DNA from: Gautieria morchelliformis
Taxonomy: Eukaryota > Basidiomycota > Agaricomycetes > Gomphales > Gomphaceae
NCBI GenBank assembly: GCA_015179125.1
Contig: WHVA01000189.1
Coordinates: 124,001 to 188,000 of the forward strand
Length of the DNA: 64,000 nucleotides
Direction of reading: 5' to 3'
Notes under the pieces: model-generated
The model's database searches: none
What the model was told of the DNA's origin: nothing
The model's input: only the letters and a program-made list of their open reading frames with translations
Program-made: the position numbers and the translations under genes
In this document: in pieces, positions 54,016 to 64,000 of the stretch
Position numbering within the stretch: position 1 is the first letter of the stretch
Layout: every line of letters begins with the position of its first letter

Positions 54016-55393
54016 TGTGAGGGCAATGTTATGATATACGCAATTATTCTATTTTAAGTCATCTATGTACACAAAGAGCTAATAAAAGAAAGAAAGAAAA
54101 ATGACTAAAAAAGGATAGGAACGACACTCACGACGGACATCGACACAGACGACAGATATACAACATCACGAACAGCTATCTTATCTACATATTAGATAAG
54201 ATACAGGGATACGGGCATCGACCCCATGTGGCCGATCAGAGACAGCGCACCTATCGACTGATGGCATCGGCAATGATGTTGACAGGCACCAGGCCACAGG
54301 CACCGAGGAGGTGCGGGCACCACATGCCACAGAGGAGTGTAGACTGCGCAGGAGCACCGGACATCGCAGAATGACTTCAGAGTGTCATTCCTAATACGTG
54401 TGCTCAATCAGCTGCCCCACAGAAGAGGCACAGAGACAGCGGCCCTATCACCAAGCCTAGCATTTATGCTAGGCAGGAGAGATTTAATTTCTATTTTCTA
54501 TTGAGCTCCATGACATGACCAGCTGACTACTATCTTGACACCATGTAGACAGGGGTTTTGCATAATAGGTACAAGACTCTATTCCAAAGCTTAACAACTC
54601 TGATACTATCCCCATCACTCCCATGACTTTATGATTAGAATCAGTCACCCCTCTAGTTACAATAGTTTTTCGACCCATCGACTCACTATCTCGAACACTA
54701 ATAGTTACCACCAGTATAGTATAAGTAGCTACTACAAATGTATGAATCAATCATCCAGAATCAACTGTTTTTGAAATCACTGTAGTCTTGTTTGATAGCT
54801 ACAGAACTTAGATCTCGATAGTTTACTCCAATTCTTCGTTGAGATTCACTATTACTGTTTACTCTAGACTACCTCAAAAGCGAAGCTTTTTGACTTAGTT
54901 ATCCCTTAGATCGAGACCATTCTCTCGTCGACACGGTCACGTGACCTTCATCCATCAGTGCCGGACGCGCCTCGGGAGGCTTAGTCAGCACACAAGAGAG
55001 GGACAGACATAGGGTCCCAACCGCTAAGCAATAGAAATTGTTTGTTAAAGGCACTATCTAATATTTTAATCATAAAAGGCAACACTGATGACGAAGCCAC
55101 AACCCAAAGATACTCAAGGAGATAAGAGCCAATACTAGGACAGTGACCAACTGTGCAGTGGTAATCCTCGGTCTATAGGTCCACTAGTGATAGATACATG
55201 GGAAACTTGCCTGTGCAGTGGTAATCTTCAGAGATCAAGCTGAGACAAAGCCACCACACTGGCTACAACCTTATCACTGCGCTGGCAGTGATTACATGAT
55301 AAAGAAACTCATAGAAGATCATGGAACACCCGGAGATGTGGATGAAACAACATGAACAAATATGGACACATGCTGACCTCGCAAACCCTGACA
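54016..55393 (-). repeat. 5' LTR of Gypsy 5 (interrupted by a solo LTR)
   Basis: The native LTR is 54016-54026 plus 55083-55393 (about 322 bp). It is longer than the 3' LTR because of a roughly 60-bp tandem duplication around 55155-55225 (CTGTGCAGTGGTAATC repeated). Starts TGTCAGGGTTTG in element sense. The predicted R start AGCTTGATCT (complement at 55232-55241) is complementary to the primer-binding site. Confidence 0.8.
54027..55077 (+). mobile_element. Solo LTR with GGCAA duplication, nested in the Gypsy 5 LTR
   Basis: 1,051 bp, TGTTATGATATACG to TTTTAATCATAAAA, flanked by GGCAA at 54022-54026 and 55078-55082. The Gypsy 3' LTR at 46952-46975 (TGTGAGGGCAACACTG) is the uninterrupted version of the same site. 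Same family as 781-1851. Contains GTCACGTGACC near 54937. Confidence 0.92.
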
Positions 55394-55398
55394 ATGAC

Positions 55399-55959
55399 CC
55401 AGGGATCACCAGGCAGGTCAGGGCTGATGTTGGGTGGGAACCTGCCTGTGGTCAGGGGACTTTGGCAGTGCATAGTATATAGGTAGTTCACTGGCAGGTG
55501 GGGATCCTTAGCTTTTCTCTTTGGATTGCTCTCTGCCAGGCCACATGATATTCTGCTGTCTTGCAGGGAGTTGCCCTTACAGACATGTTATATTGCCATT
55601 TCATTATAGGCTAAGTCTAGATATTCCACATATGTTTTCTTTCATCAGAGATTCCACAGTAGGCTGAGGATCAAGCTCACAAGTTGGGGACAACTACCAG
55701 ACAACTGATCTATTTGCATGGAAAGATGTCACAGATTCTCCACTGGAGTGATTTGGAGAATAAACTGTAGTGACTGGCTTCATAACAAAGAGACTACAAT
55801 ACCATTTCTATCCACCCTTACTCTCATTGAACTTCAGGAAACATATACTGGTTCATCCATTGTGGTTGAGATTTTGACAAAGAACACTATAGAGGTGTTA
55901 TTAAGGTATTGAGACTTGAGTCCCAACTATAATTGAATCTGTTAAATCTGCACTGTGTA
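55399..55959. other. Intergenic, no feature recognised
   Basis: Flank of the Gypsy 5 insertion and 3' region of the kinase-like gene. No coding or repeat signal was found. Confidence 0.5.
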
Positions 55960-57275
55960 TTAACCCTTCAAAAGTGCAAGTGCTTCTGCAGCAGTAGGTC
56001 TCCTCTGAGGTTCATCATGTGTAATGGTATCAATCAGCTGCTTGTATGGCAGGCAATTCATCAGGATAGAAGCAGGGCTTTGTGGGTACTTCAGATACAT
56101 CATTAACTAGCATAAAGCAAGAGCAAAATGGGGCTACTTACTGCATTTGCCCAAGGTTGAATATGTTCCCTCAAAAGGGCACCAACAGCATACACATCAC
56201 AGGAGAAGAGATTGACAGGGTCATCCTTGAGGAGCTCTGGCGCTGGGGCTTTGGGATGGAAGCTTACTTCATCAGGGTGCCGTATGGCCTCGTCCTCCGT
56301 GCGCACGATGTGGGACTCGCCAAAGTCAATGAAGGCGTACTTGGCTCCACATGGACCGAAATCTCTTGGTGTCGAATCGAACGGGCCAAAGGGGTTGCCT
56401 TCAAGCATGTTTATGACCACATTCATATCGTGGACATCCTGTTCCACTGCTTTTCACAAGGGGAGCTTATAAACAGACTGATGGCACTCACGCCGTGAAT
56501 TATCCCGTTCTGGTGCATGAACGCTAGGCCCTATGTAATTGTGGCGGTGAATCTGCTTAGCCCACGAAACAAGTTAAAGCTTATTCACCTCGAAGAGCTG
56601 TCGCGCATATTCAAGATATTCCTCAATGGATGCACATTGATCCAAGTTAGCGGTTCCCCATTCGGGAGTTACAATGATGGACCACTCCCTCGCGTCAAGG
56701 ACCTCCAAGAGAGGGATGGTGTGATTTCGAGGGTCCGCGCGTAGCGGTGCAGATGACAGGAGTTGAATAACTTTGAGCTCCATGCTTGAGGCGGGAACAG
56801 CCTTGAGAATGACCCGGCGGCCACGCGAGTCGAGCGCGGGGTGCGCGTAGGGTGTCTGGGGCGCGACGCTTTCGATCAGAGTGCGTTGTGAATGAACAGG
56901 ATTCCCATACCGGATACAGTGTGCCCGCAACGTTTTCCGGTTCTCGGATTGCTTTGAATCTGTCTTGGATGAAGCAGAACGCCTCATCGTACTGTGGATG
57001 AAAGGGATCCTGAGGCGCTCTCCTGGGTATGGCAGAGTAGTCCTGGTATATGGAACGGTATGCTTCCGAACCAGGATATGCGAGCGTATAGCCGCGAGAA
57101 TGAAGATATGACTCGCAGTGCAGCCAGACCTTTCGAAAGAGTTTGACGTCGATCGAGGAACTTCAATGTCAGAAGTTTAGCGTTGACATCGTAACTGAGC
57201 TTCATTGCACAGTACAAACCTGTCAATCATATCCCATGTTTCCTCAAGGAGAGGAAACTCTAAGCTCGAAGTCAT
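55960..57275 (-). CDS. Protein-kinase-like gene, multi-exon
   Basis: Minus strand. First exon 57220-57275 (MTSSLEFPLLEETW...), intron 57161-57219, then LFRKVWLHCESYLHSRGYTL. One junction between about 56880 and 57120 is unresolved. Clear exons follow: to 56589 (VILK with the ATP-anchoring Lys, helix C Glu in SSMELKVIQLL, then ADPRNHTIPLLEVL), 56492-56530 (GLAFMHQNGIIHG), 56142-56438 (DVHDMNVVIN, DFG in YAFIDFGESH, APE in KAPAPELL, CDVYAVGALL) and the last exon to TAA at 55960 (DTITHDEPQRRPTAAEALALL). The HGD, N and DFG residues are present, so activity is possible. It resembles the expanded FunK1-like or orphan kinase-like genes of mushrooms. The final intron may end at 56107 (35 nt) or 56092 (50 nt). 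An alternative start lies at 57422. Confidence 0.7.
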
Positions 57276-57500
57276 ATGTCTACGCGTTCTCCAGCTAGTC
57301 GAAGTCACGTGGCTGTTTGTTGTACGGTTGAACGTACATAAAGGCCGCGTATATACTTGGCTAGCTAAGACAGAAAGGTGATTATCATACCATTCTCCCC
57401 TTCGCTCCTCCAATGGGAACATCGCGAATTGGTTCTCTATGGTTCTATCCTCAGCACGACCTCCTCAAAGTGTAACAGCGAAAACGCCGGAAAGTCTTAA

Positions 57501-58137
57501 ATCCCCACCCCGACGCGACGCTTCGGACTCCGACGCACACGCTCGCGTAAGTTCTCCACATCGCAATGAGGTTTATGTATAAAGAAAAACATGATATAAT
57601 GGCAATAAAATGCGTCAGAAACATTCTGAAAGATTAAAACATGTTACATTTATTGTAACTATCCGTGTCTCAGATCTGAATATATAATGTTTATAGAGTA
57701 TGTTGTGATATAAAGTGGGCTTAATGCAGTGGTTAAGTCTTTAACTGTGTGAGGCGGGGTGTAGGTTCGAGCCCTGCTCAGTGCAAAAGTTTTCTCGGCC
57801 CTTTATTGGGCTTTTTTTCTCTACTTTCTTTCTATAACTCAATGTGGCATTTTGATTGTTGTCATGAAATTCACGATACACATATACTATTTTGGATGCA
57901 CGAACGAGGCTTTAGCGTGCCGACCTGAACTGACCCGGTTCGGGGGACCCCCCGAGCGTAGCGAGGGAGGGGAGGGTCGGTGAATGGTCGGTCCTCTTCA
58001 TGCGCCCGGGAGAAACAGTAAAATTTACGCTGAACAATTTTTTAATCTCTTAATTGGTATTTTTCTAATTACTCATGTACACGAAGCCTTGTGGGTGGTG
58101 AGGGGTGCGTCGGAGTTTGAAGCGTCGGGGTGGGGAT
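57501..58137. mobile_element. TTAA-flanked terminal-inverted-repeat element (637 bp)
   Basis: The left end ATCCCCACCCCGACG (with GCACTCCGACG-type continuation) and right end CGTCGGGGTGGGGAT are inverted repeats of about 35 bp. Both are flanked by TTAA (57497-57500 and 58138-58141), as for piggyBac-type insertions. No transposase is encoded. Inside are a tRNA-like unit and a strong hairpin (CGGGGGACCCCCCG near 57940). The words CGAAAACGCC also occur directly repeated just outside both TTAA sites. Confidence 0.6.
57715..57818 (+). ncRNA. tRNA-like Pol III unit (probable SINE head)
   Basis: An A-box-like TTAATGCAGTGG (57721-57732), a B box GGTTCGAGCCC (57764-57774) with a matching T stem (GTAGG / CCTGC), a short GC hairpin (GCCC/GGGC) and a T7 terminator (57812-57818). 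I could not pair an acceptor stem, so it is not a functional tRNA; a short tRNA-derived transcript is likely. Confidence 0.55.
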
Positions 58138-58141
58138 TTAA

Positions 58142-58429
58142 GGTCACCCGAAAACGCCTCCTGGGCGCGTAAGCCCGAACCTACGCGCCGCGGAGCGCAA
58201 TACCCCTGCATGTGGCGACATCGGAGGGACGGGACATGGGTATGCATGTGTGCGTTTGGAGCATGCGTCGAGCAGAGGGATGATTAAATAATAAAGATTG
58301 GCACCTTTCCTTACCATTACTTGCGCATAAGTACCCCGACTCGTGGTACTGGGAGCAAAGACCAGTTCATATACTGGATTTACCGCAGCGTGCTTCTACT
58401 TGGAAAAATTCTCACTATCATTGTGATGG
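58142..58429. other. Intergenic, no feature recognised
   Basis: GC-rich just right of the TIR element. No ORF with a domain. Confidence 0.4.
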
Positions 58430-59890
58430 ACATCAACTTGTAAGTTTCGTACCCTACTGAAACATCTAAGCATCGGATAACTGACTAGTCAATCCTGGAC
58501 GTCCATCCGAGAACCAATATTCAGCGGCAATCAGGTGTCCTGCCTACCAGTAAAGTCGTATATTTAACACCCTATGAATGTGGAGGCGTCATAGTGAGTT
58601 GGTGCGCTGGGATTTAACTCTTTTTCACTGATCATATACAGGCGATGGCTATCGCTGGGACCGTCAGTTGTGCTCTCCTGTCCTCACTCCTGCTGGCAGT
58701 TGGTCTTCCGACTCTCTTAAATGGGCGGCGTAAATCTCCAGACGCATCCGCTACCTTTGCTCGTTAACAGGTCGCGTGAGTGTTTCCATCATGTTTATCG
58801 TCTCTCACTCATTCCCTCTTACAGTATTTGTGATCTGCCTCCTTTGTTCAGACTTGGTCCAAAGCATTTCTGGTAATTTGATCCAACTATGTTAACCTAA
58901 CTTATAGCTACTGCTCTGGTTATTGGCGACCTAGGGTCAGCTGTATGGTATCGCGTGTCTTATTGCCACGAATTATTACACGACTAAGTCATATATCTCT
59001 TAGGCACTGTGTCATCACAGGTCATATTTTCAGCGTCCTTGCGCTCGAAAGGCAGTGGTCACGAAAAGTTGTCGTGTCAATTGTGGTAACTGGCTGGACA
59101 TTCGTGACATCACAGAGTGAGTATGCGCCGATTATCGTCCTTAATCAGGCAGTCTTGAAGCGGCTTTTGCTCCCTGGTCCTAACGAATCAGCGCAATGGA
59201 TCTTTCTGTGAGTTAATTGACGACCGATGATCCTCATATCACTCCACTCAGCTTGAAAACCCAGCTTCCGTTGCCGGCACATGGTATGTATTAGGCACCT
59301 CAAAGAAGCAAATCACTAACATGTCGTGTGCATATTATTACCCGGCAGGTGTTGCAAAACTTGGGATACACTACATCCCGGTGAGTGATGGCTCCACCGC
59401 GCTTCTGGGATAACTGATAGAGGATTTCCTATCAGCTGTTGATCGCCGCCACAGTGATCGTGATGCTTTGCCGGTTAGTTTTTCTAGTGTTATTAGGAAC
59501 TATCAGCTTCGCGCGCCATCGTTCACTTGGCCCTCTGAGCAATAAAATTTCTCGCCAACGAGTAAACACATGTGCCGTCTTATATGTTGTTCCATCCAAT
59601 GTTCCTTATACCAGTCTTACCTGAGGCATCCATTCGATGAAACAGCTATTGCCTGGAATGACATGAACTGCACAGCGTATCTCACTTGCATTCTCCCCTC
59701 CTGCCTATTTCTGTCACGCGTCTTATTGGCCTGCGAGGCGATTCCAGAGGTTATCTTGATAATTGGGATAGTCCTATTTTGGCTTGGCCAAGTATTACAA
59801 TTCAAAGGTCTGGTTATTACAGTTTATTCTCCAAATCACGGAGAATCCGTGACATCTTTCCATGGAAATAGGACACGCGTCCTGTAAGCG
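58430..59890 (+). pseudogene. Multi-exon membrane-protein relic, possibly GPCR-like
   Basis: Several short hydrophobic stretches on the plus strand are separated by intron-like gaps: AIAGTVSCALLSSLLLAVGLP (58648-58710 region), FVICLLCSDLVQSIS (about 58828), ALVIGDLGSAV (about 58913), HIFSVLAL and VVVSIVVTGWTFVTS (about 59020-59110), YIPLLIAATVIVMLCRLVFLV (about 59370-59490) and IPEVILIIGIVLFWLGQVL (about 59730-59800). The CLLCSDL..S and IGDLGSAV motifs resemble TM2-TM3 of fungal cAMP-receptor-like GPCRs. I cannot assemble one uninterrupted frame, so it is probably a decayed gene; the identification is tentative. Confidence 0.35.
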
Positions 59891-60724
59891 TCCCCAACTC
59901 GTATAGCAACAACCCCGATCTTGATCTTTCGCCTACCGCGAACCCTCTGATGAAGGGAAACATAGGTGAGACATGTAGACTTAACTTGAATGAAATGACA
60001 ATGTACCGTGGTTGAAAATCCATATGAATAAAAGGTTGCTTGGACCCAGTCTTGAGAGTCTGGGTATCTCACCCAGATGATTTCCCCCGCCTGCACAGCA
60101 TCACATTAAGTCAAGTATCATCCACATAAACTTCCTTGCCTTACTGTAAAGCTAGCATTGGTTGCATCAATTTCTCTGGGCATGATTTGTAATTGTGATA
60201 GGACTGATGGATGGAGGACAGATACGTATGTGGTCAAGTCCAAACTGTGAAGCTTGAAGTTTGCAGAGCTTTGAGTGGGGCTTAAATGATGGAGCCTGTG
60301 CGTAAGATAGCCACCGCGCGCATGATAACAGTTCAAAGTTCCAAGTGCCGCTTGCCGAAAACCACGTGAAGCACCCTTGGCTATTCAAAAGTCGATCACA
60401 GCTTCTTTTACAATCAGACCACACCTTATTGAAGCTAATCACTAACATAATTCAACTCAATCTATTGCCAAAAAATACTATCTCACCCGGCAGTGAACTT
60501 TAATTCAACGTCATCGCTGAGGATAGCGCACCAGCCACGCGCACGGACTGCAGACACCTTTTCAAACCCCACAAGAATCCAGGAGGTTTACGGCACCCGC
60601 AAGCAATGCTGAAGAAGTCGAAGAGTCCGAGGAGAGACCCTTTGTAATTACCTAGGATTTCAATTTGCGCGTTGACAGCGGACATAAACTACAGCATATG
60701 CAACGCAGACGTGAGCAGTGACAT
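59891..60724. other. Intergenic, no feature recognised
   Basis: Only short frames without domains (for example 60167-60448 minus). Confidence 0.5.
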
Positions 60725-62081
60725 CGGTATGAACAAGGGGAAATAGGGCGCGGGAACGGAGATATGGACCAGAAGCATGTGACTATTTACCAGTGATCCT
60801 GACGATCTTGCTCTTCGAGAAGCCTCCCCCACTTGCGTGGGTATTCCTCACCGTCGCTTCCTACGCCGCCGCATCCGTCTCCATCGCATCCCTTTGTGAG
60901 GAGATGAACGTAGCCTCATCCTGACTCATCTCCGCAGGAAGAATTGCAGTCATCGGACTGCCAATGGGGATCCGCCGCCGGCTTCGACTGGGGTTGACAT
61001 CGGGAGTTCCATGGCTGTGCCGCGATGCCCATATCAGCACTAGGCATGGTATTCGTGCAAGCTCGTCCATTATCCGTGGAGATGAATATATATATGTATG
61101 GTCGGTGCTGGAGAACGGATAGATAGGCACCTGAGCGAAGGAGATTCCTGGGCCGTTACGTATACCTGGGCATGTCCTGGCTCGTGATTTTGCGTTCGAG
61201 GCCCCAGTCCAGACTGTCGTTGATGCCACGACCGCACTGATTGATGACATGTCGAGTGAGCAGGAGACGCAGATGCCAATTGGAGCAGGGTGAGGCGTTT
61301 CTGGTCTGGTATGTTGTGTGATTTTGCAGCGTTGCTCTCGGAATGTATCTGTTCATGAAATAGCTTGAACTTCTAGCAAGTAAGGTGCCAACGAAGGCCT
61401 CATTGTGCGTCCCCCGCAGCTACAGAGGCCCCCAAAGTGGGAGGGTGGCTGGTATAGAACACTTCGACTCGGAACCTGGGCACTGCCAGAGACATCCTGG
61501 TGAAATTACTTGTCTCGGGTGCTGGAACTGAATCAATTTCAGCACTGTTGTCCATACTCAGTCCCTATTTCAGGCTGCTTCTATACAGCTGCTGACTCGG
61601 ACCGCGTGTTGATGCATCAGTCATGGTGGAAGATAATGACAGGAATGCGCTGGAACCACTCGCAGGCCAGTACTCAGGTCGAGGACTCCCGCGGGACACT
61701 GGCTAACCTCGTGGAACGTGGCTGACCCTCTACCGCTGCAGCTGGGAGGTACTTAGGTACTCCCCAGGTCTCATGGTGTCGTCTCGTGGATAAAACCAAA
61801 ATTAAAAGTTGCCCCACGTCATTCGTGGACCGGGGCGAGCAGGACGCGATCGCAGGGTCCATGTCAGCGTCGGTCCTCAGGCGGGTCACCGGTCTCGTCG
61901 GCGGGAGTTGCGCCCATCTAGCTTCGGTCTTTTGCTCTACGGACCTGTCGTTGCTCCCAAACACTTTCCCGCTCTCCTCGACGTACTGAACTCTTGCTCC
62001 CTTTTCATCCAAGATCTTTCCGAGTCGAGTCGGATATGGACGACGCGGGCAACGGTAACGGATTCGACGCGTCGAGCTCTA
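60725..62081 (-). repeat. Right arm of the long inverted repeat
   Basis: Reverse-complement partner of 2361-3785. The outer edge (62072-62081, TCGAGCTCTA) matches 2361-2370; the inner edge near 60725 matches about 3785. The block 60815-61113 is in direct orientation relative to 3400-3690. Confidence 0.8.
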
Positions 62082-63059
62082 TAGCGTATATCCACTGGGC
62101 CCTGTCCTTTTTCAAGTCTGGACGGGCCGCCTGCTTCACCAACCGGTGCTGCGCTCCAAAGCAAGATCCCAAGCCCGCACTCTGGAACCTGGGCAGACTT
62201 TGAGAAGGAATTCGTCAACCATTTTTTGATGGTTTGAGCGGGAGTTGTTTATTGACCAACCCGTGTCTAGTATATATACGATTGGAGGACCAGCCGATGA
62301 TTGAAGAAGAATGTCCACATGCAAATCTGAAGGTTCTGTCGACTCGGAGCAAATTTACCGGCACATCGAAGTCGCCAACTTAGTATACTTGCACATGACC
62401 CTCACAGCCGTTCTATCGCGCAAATTCTGCGTGTATTTTTTGCCGGCACGGAAAGAATGATTGTAAGCGCAAGGGTGCCTTTCGGAATCGTCGATGAGAA
62501 TGGTGGTATAAGTAGACATCCGGCAGAGAGTCAAGTACGCACAGTAATTAAGGTCGCACAGGAATTGGTCGTGCTCCCGCAACGCGGGTTTTGCAGTAAG
62601 ACGGCTAAGGAGAGTCCAATTAGGTCATTCATGTCAAACATGAACAGTTTTCTACGGGATTAAGAGTATGCTGCACGTAGGGAGACGGAGTAAGCAGCAG
62701 TAAGATATCACGGACAGCCGAATTGGTCGAGATGATGACATAGGCTCTGAAGACGACTCGTCTGGTGAAAACGAATGCGATTACTTTAGTTTGCTTTAGG
62801 GATTTCGAGCATGCAAAGACTGGGTACACTATATGGGTAGACAAATCATTCGGAGGCAAAGAGCATGCCTCACGCGTGACATCTTGTGATTTCAATCGCT
62901 CGTCACACCGTGACGTCAGGTGCTCATATTTTAACTACTAGAGGCGCGGCGTTGCCGGCGAAGCCCTTGATCGAGGACTGAACGGTCTGTGATATGCGTT
63001 TTAACCTTAAATTTGGTGTGGTGTTGCCGGTCTCATTGTCTTGTCCTTCCTTCTCACAA
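62082..63059. other. Intergenic, no feature recognised
   Basis: Short frames only. I saw no repeats, RNA boxes or domains. Confidence 0.5.
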
Positions 63060-63240
63060 TGTTTCTCTCTCTCCGAGTACGCTGTAATCCAGGTCCCTAC
63101 CGTTTTCCTGTTTCCCCTCCGTTACTCCTGTTTTGCATGCCTCCGTACGACCTTTCCTCTGATATGTTTCTCTCTGTCTGACTAGGCCGCAATCCAGGTC
63201 CCATTCAGTGTTTTCACCTCGCTTATTTCCTCCCTTTCCT
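63060..63240 (+). repeat. Diverged tandem duplication (about 108-bp period)
   Basis: The block GTTTCTCTCTC..GTAATCCAGGTCCC..CCTCC at about 63061-63125 recurs at about 63169-63235 as GTTTCTCTCTG..GCAATCCAGGTCCC..CCTCC. The coding frame of the neighbouring minus-strand relic runs into it. Confidence 0.5.
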
Positions 63241-63711
63241 TCGGGACGATGATCAGGATTGAACTTGGCCGGTTTCAGCATCTCTTGGTGAGGGATGTCC
63301 TTCACTTTACAATACAGGGTTTTCTTCTGTCCGACGAGCGCATACGTAGCAAAAGGCTTGTTGGACATACTTGTTAGACGATTTATCGATGAATTTCCCC
63401 AAACGCTCCAGGTCCACTGGTTGCAAATAATCCAAATCTTCCTCCATGGAATTCCACAGACATTGTCGTTTCGACTCGTAGTAAGCCTCATCCTGCTCTC
63501 TTTTCCTGTTTTTGGAAATATCGGCGAGCAAAAGTTGTCGAATTGATTTTTCGTTGAGCTCCTTCTTCTTCCTGCTTCCAGCTTCAAAGACACGTTGCTG
63601 CAGCTCAATTCCCAACAACGATATCACCTTCAATACTTCTTGCCTATTCTCAATTACCCTGGCTGCCCAGTTAACCTCAGGCAACAGGCGCACCAGTTCC
63701 AAGACAGTCAT
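63241..63711 (-). pseudogene. Fragment resembling the N-terminal region of a Helitron protein
   Basis: Minus frame 63307-63711 (134 codons): a helical, charged stretch (SRKKKELNEKSIRQLLLADISKNRKREQDEAYYESKR), then AFCYVCARRTEE. After a one-base shift near 63320 it continues YCKVKDIPHQEMLKPAKFNPDH. A CXXC followed by a D(I/L)P...L.P.....H string is typical of the region preceding the helitron-like domain in fungal Helitrons (DUF6570-like). The rest is missing. Recognition is from memory of the motif and uncertain. Confidence 0.35.
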
Positions 63712-63727
63712 GGAGGACAGTCCGTAG

Positions 63728-64000
63728 TTGATACTGGAACCATCGTAAAACGAATATCGACAATCTGAAAGTCAAAAGAAACGTTCACCAGAGGACTCCT
63801 CAAAGCCTCATGTGCGATAACCCGCCTTTATGCTGCATGGTTTTGGACACGTCCTGCATTGAAATCCCGTCGCAGTACCACATTTGTCATCTTAACACCC
63901 CTGTCTACTCGACAGCTACAAAGGACGAACACCACGGAGATTACAAAAACATAGACGGAACTCGTTTAACGGCTACATTGACGGGCACATTCCTACAGTG
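63728..64000. other. Window edge, no feature recognised
   Basis: No ORF with a domain; may contain the upstream part of the Helitron-like relic. Confidence 0.4.

Larger units (their letters stand above)
46952..55393 (-). mobile_element. Gypsy 5: full-length but decayed chromovirus
   Basis: LTRs lie at 46952-47224 and 54016-55393 (the latter interrupted). The flanks GTGAC (46947-46951) and ATGAC (55394-55398) form a slightly decayed 5-bp duplication. The interior (minus) holds gag, protease, RT, RNase H, integrase and chromodomain. Nested passengers: SINE 51311-51735, AT-rich insertion 52571-53144, solo LTR 54027-55077. An internal block 50457-50870 is inverted. Confidence 0.85.

Noticed and set aside
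57715-57790. Possible functional tRNA gene
   Set aside because: The T arm pairs but acceptor and anticodon arms do not; called a tRNA-like Pol III unit.
60118-60448. Minus ORFs of 72-93 codons
   Set aside because: No domain, splice signals or conservation seen.

Overview
The window looks like a repeat-rich, heterochromatin-like part of a basidiomycete mushroom (Agaricomycete) genome. Genes that can be modelled have many very short introns (about 45-60 nt). The element content is typical of that group: chromodomain Gypsy elements, a Copia element, and a patatin-NB-ARC-TPR NLR gene. I cannot name the species. Roughly three quarters of the window is transposon sequence in various states of decay.

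Layout. 1-2360: one solo LTR with target duplication and a fragment of a related LTR. 2361-3785: left arm of a 1.4-kb inverted repeat whose partner is at 60725-62081; a roughly 290-bp block inside it is flipped. 3786-6010: no convincing gene, only a decayed tandem duplication. 6011-10962: a nearly intact Gypsy element (minus strand) with a single in-frame TGA. 11221-20494: a six-exon NLR gene (patatin, NB-ARC, 15 tandem TPR units), broken by a complete, very young Copia element (11419-15926) and by one TAG in the TPR array. 20495-23290: LTR relic and a 5'-truncated LINE. 23317-28407: chromodomain Gypsy 2 (minus) carrying a 1.4-kb solo LTR. 28408-36378: Gypsy 3 (minus), which carries a spliced antisense gene with a Zn2Cys6-type cysteine pattern between pol and the 3' LTR. 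36379-46576: three truncated plus-strand Gypsy elements: A (inserted into C), C (with a second, decayed antisense Zn2Cys6-like gene), and B (with a 67-bp CACTA-like insertion in its protease motif). 46952-55393: Gypsy 5 (minus), with an in-place inversion of its RT core, a tRNA-derived SINE, an AT-rich insertion and a solo LTR nested in its 5' LTR. 55960-57275: a host protein-kinase-like gene (minus). 57501-58137: a TTAA-flanked terminal-inverted-repeat element containing a tRNA-like Pol III unit. 58430-59890: a decayed multi-exon membrane protein, possibly GPCR-like. 60725-62081: right inverted arm. 63240-63711: a Helitron-like relic.

The most interesting signals are four. (1) Two related chromovirus families carry an antisense, intron-containing Zn2Cys6-like gene at the same place (end of pol / 3' LTR). 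Each family also shows its own strand-asymmetric pentamer enrichment that runs through LTR, pol and the antisense gene alike. (2) Two Gypsy families show primer-binding sites complementary to the predicted start of their own transcript (Tf1/sushi-type self-priming). (3) Two Gypsy elements put a gag-like domain after pol. (4) A fungal NLR has been interrupted by an element whose LTRs look identical by eye, so the knock-out should be very recent and perhaps polymorphic.

All coordinates, splice sites and repeat boundaries were read by eye; no alignment or database search was run.
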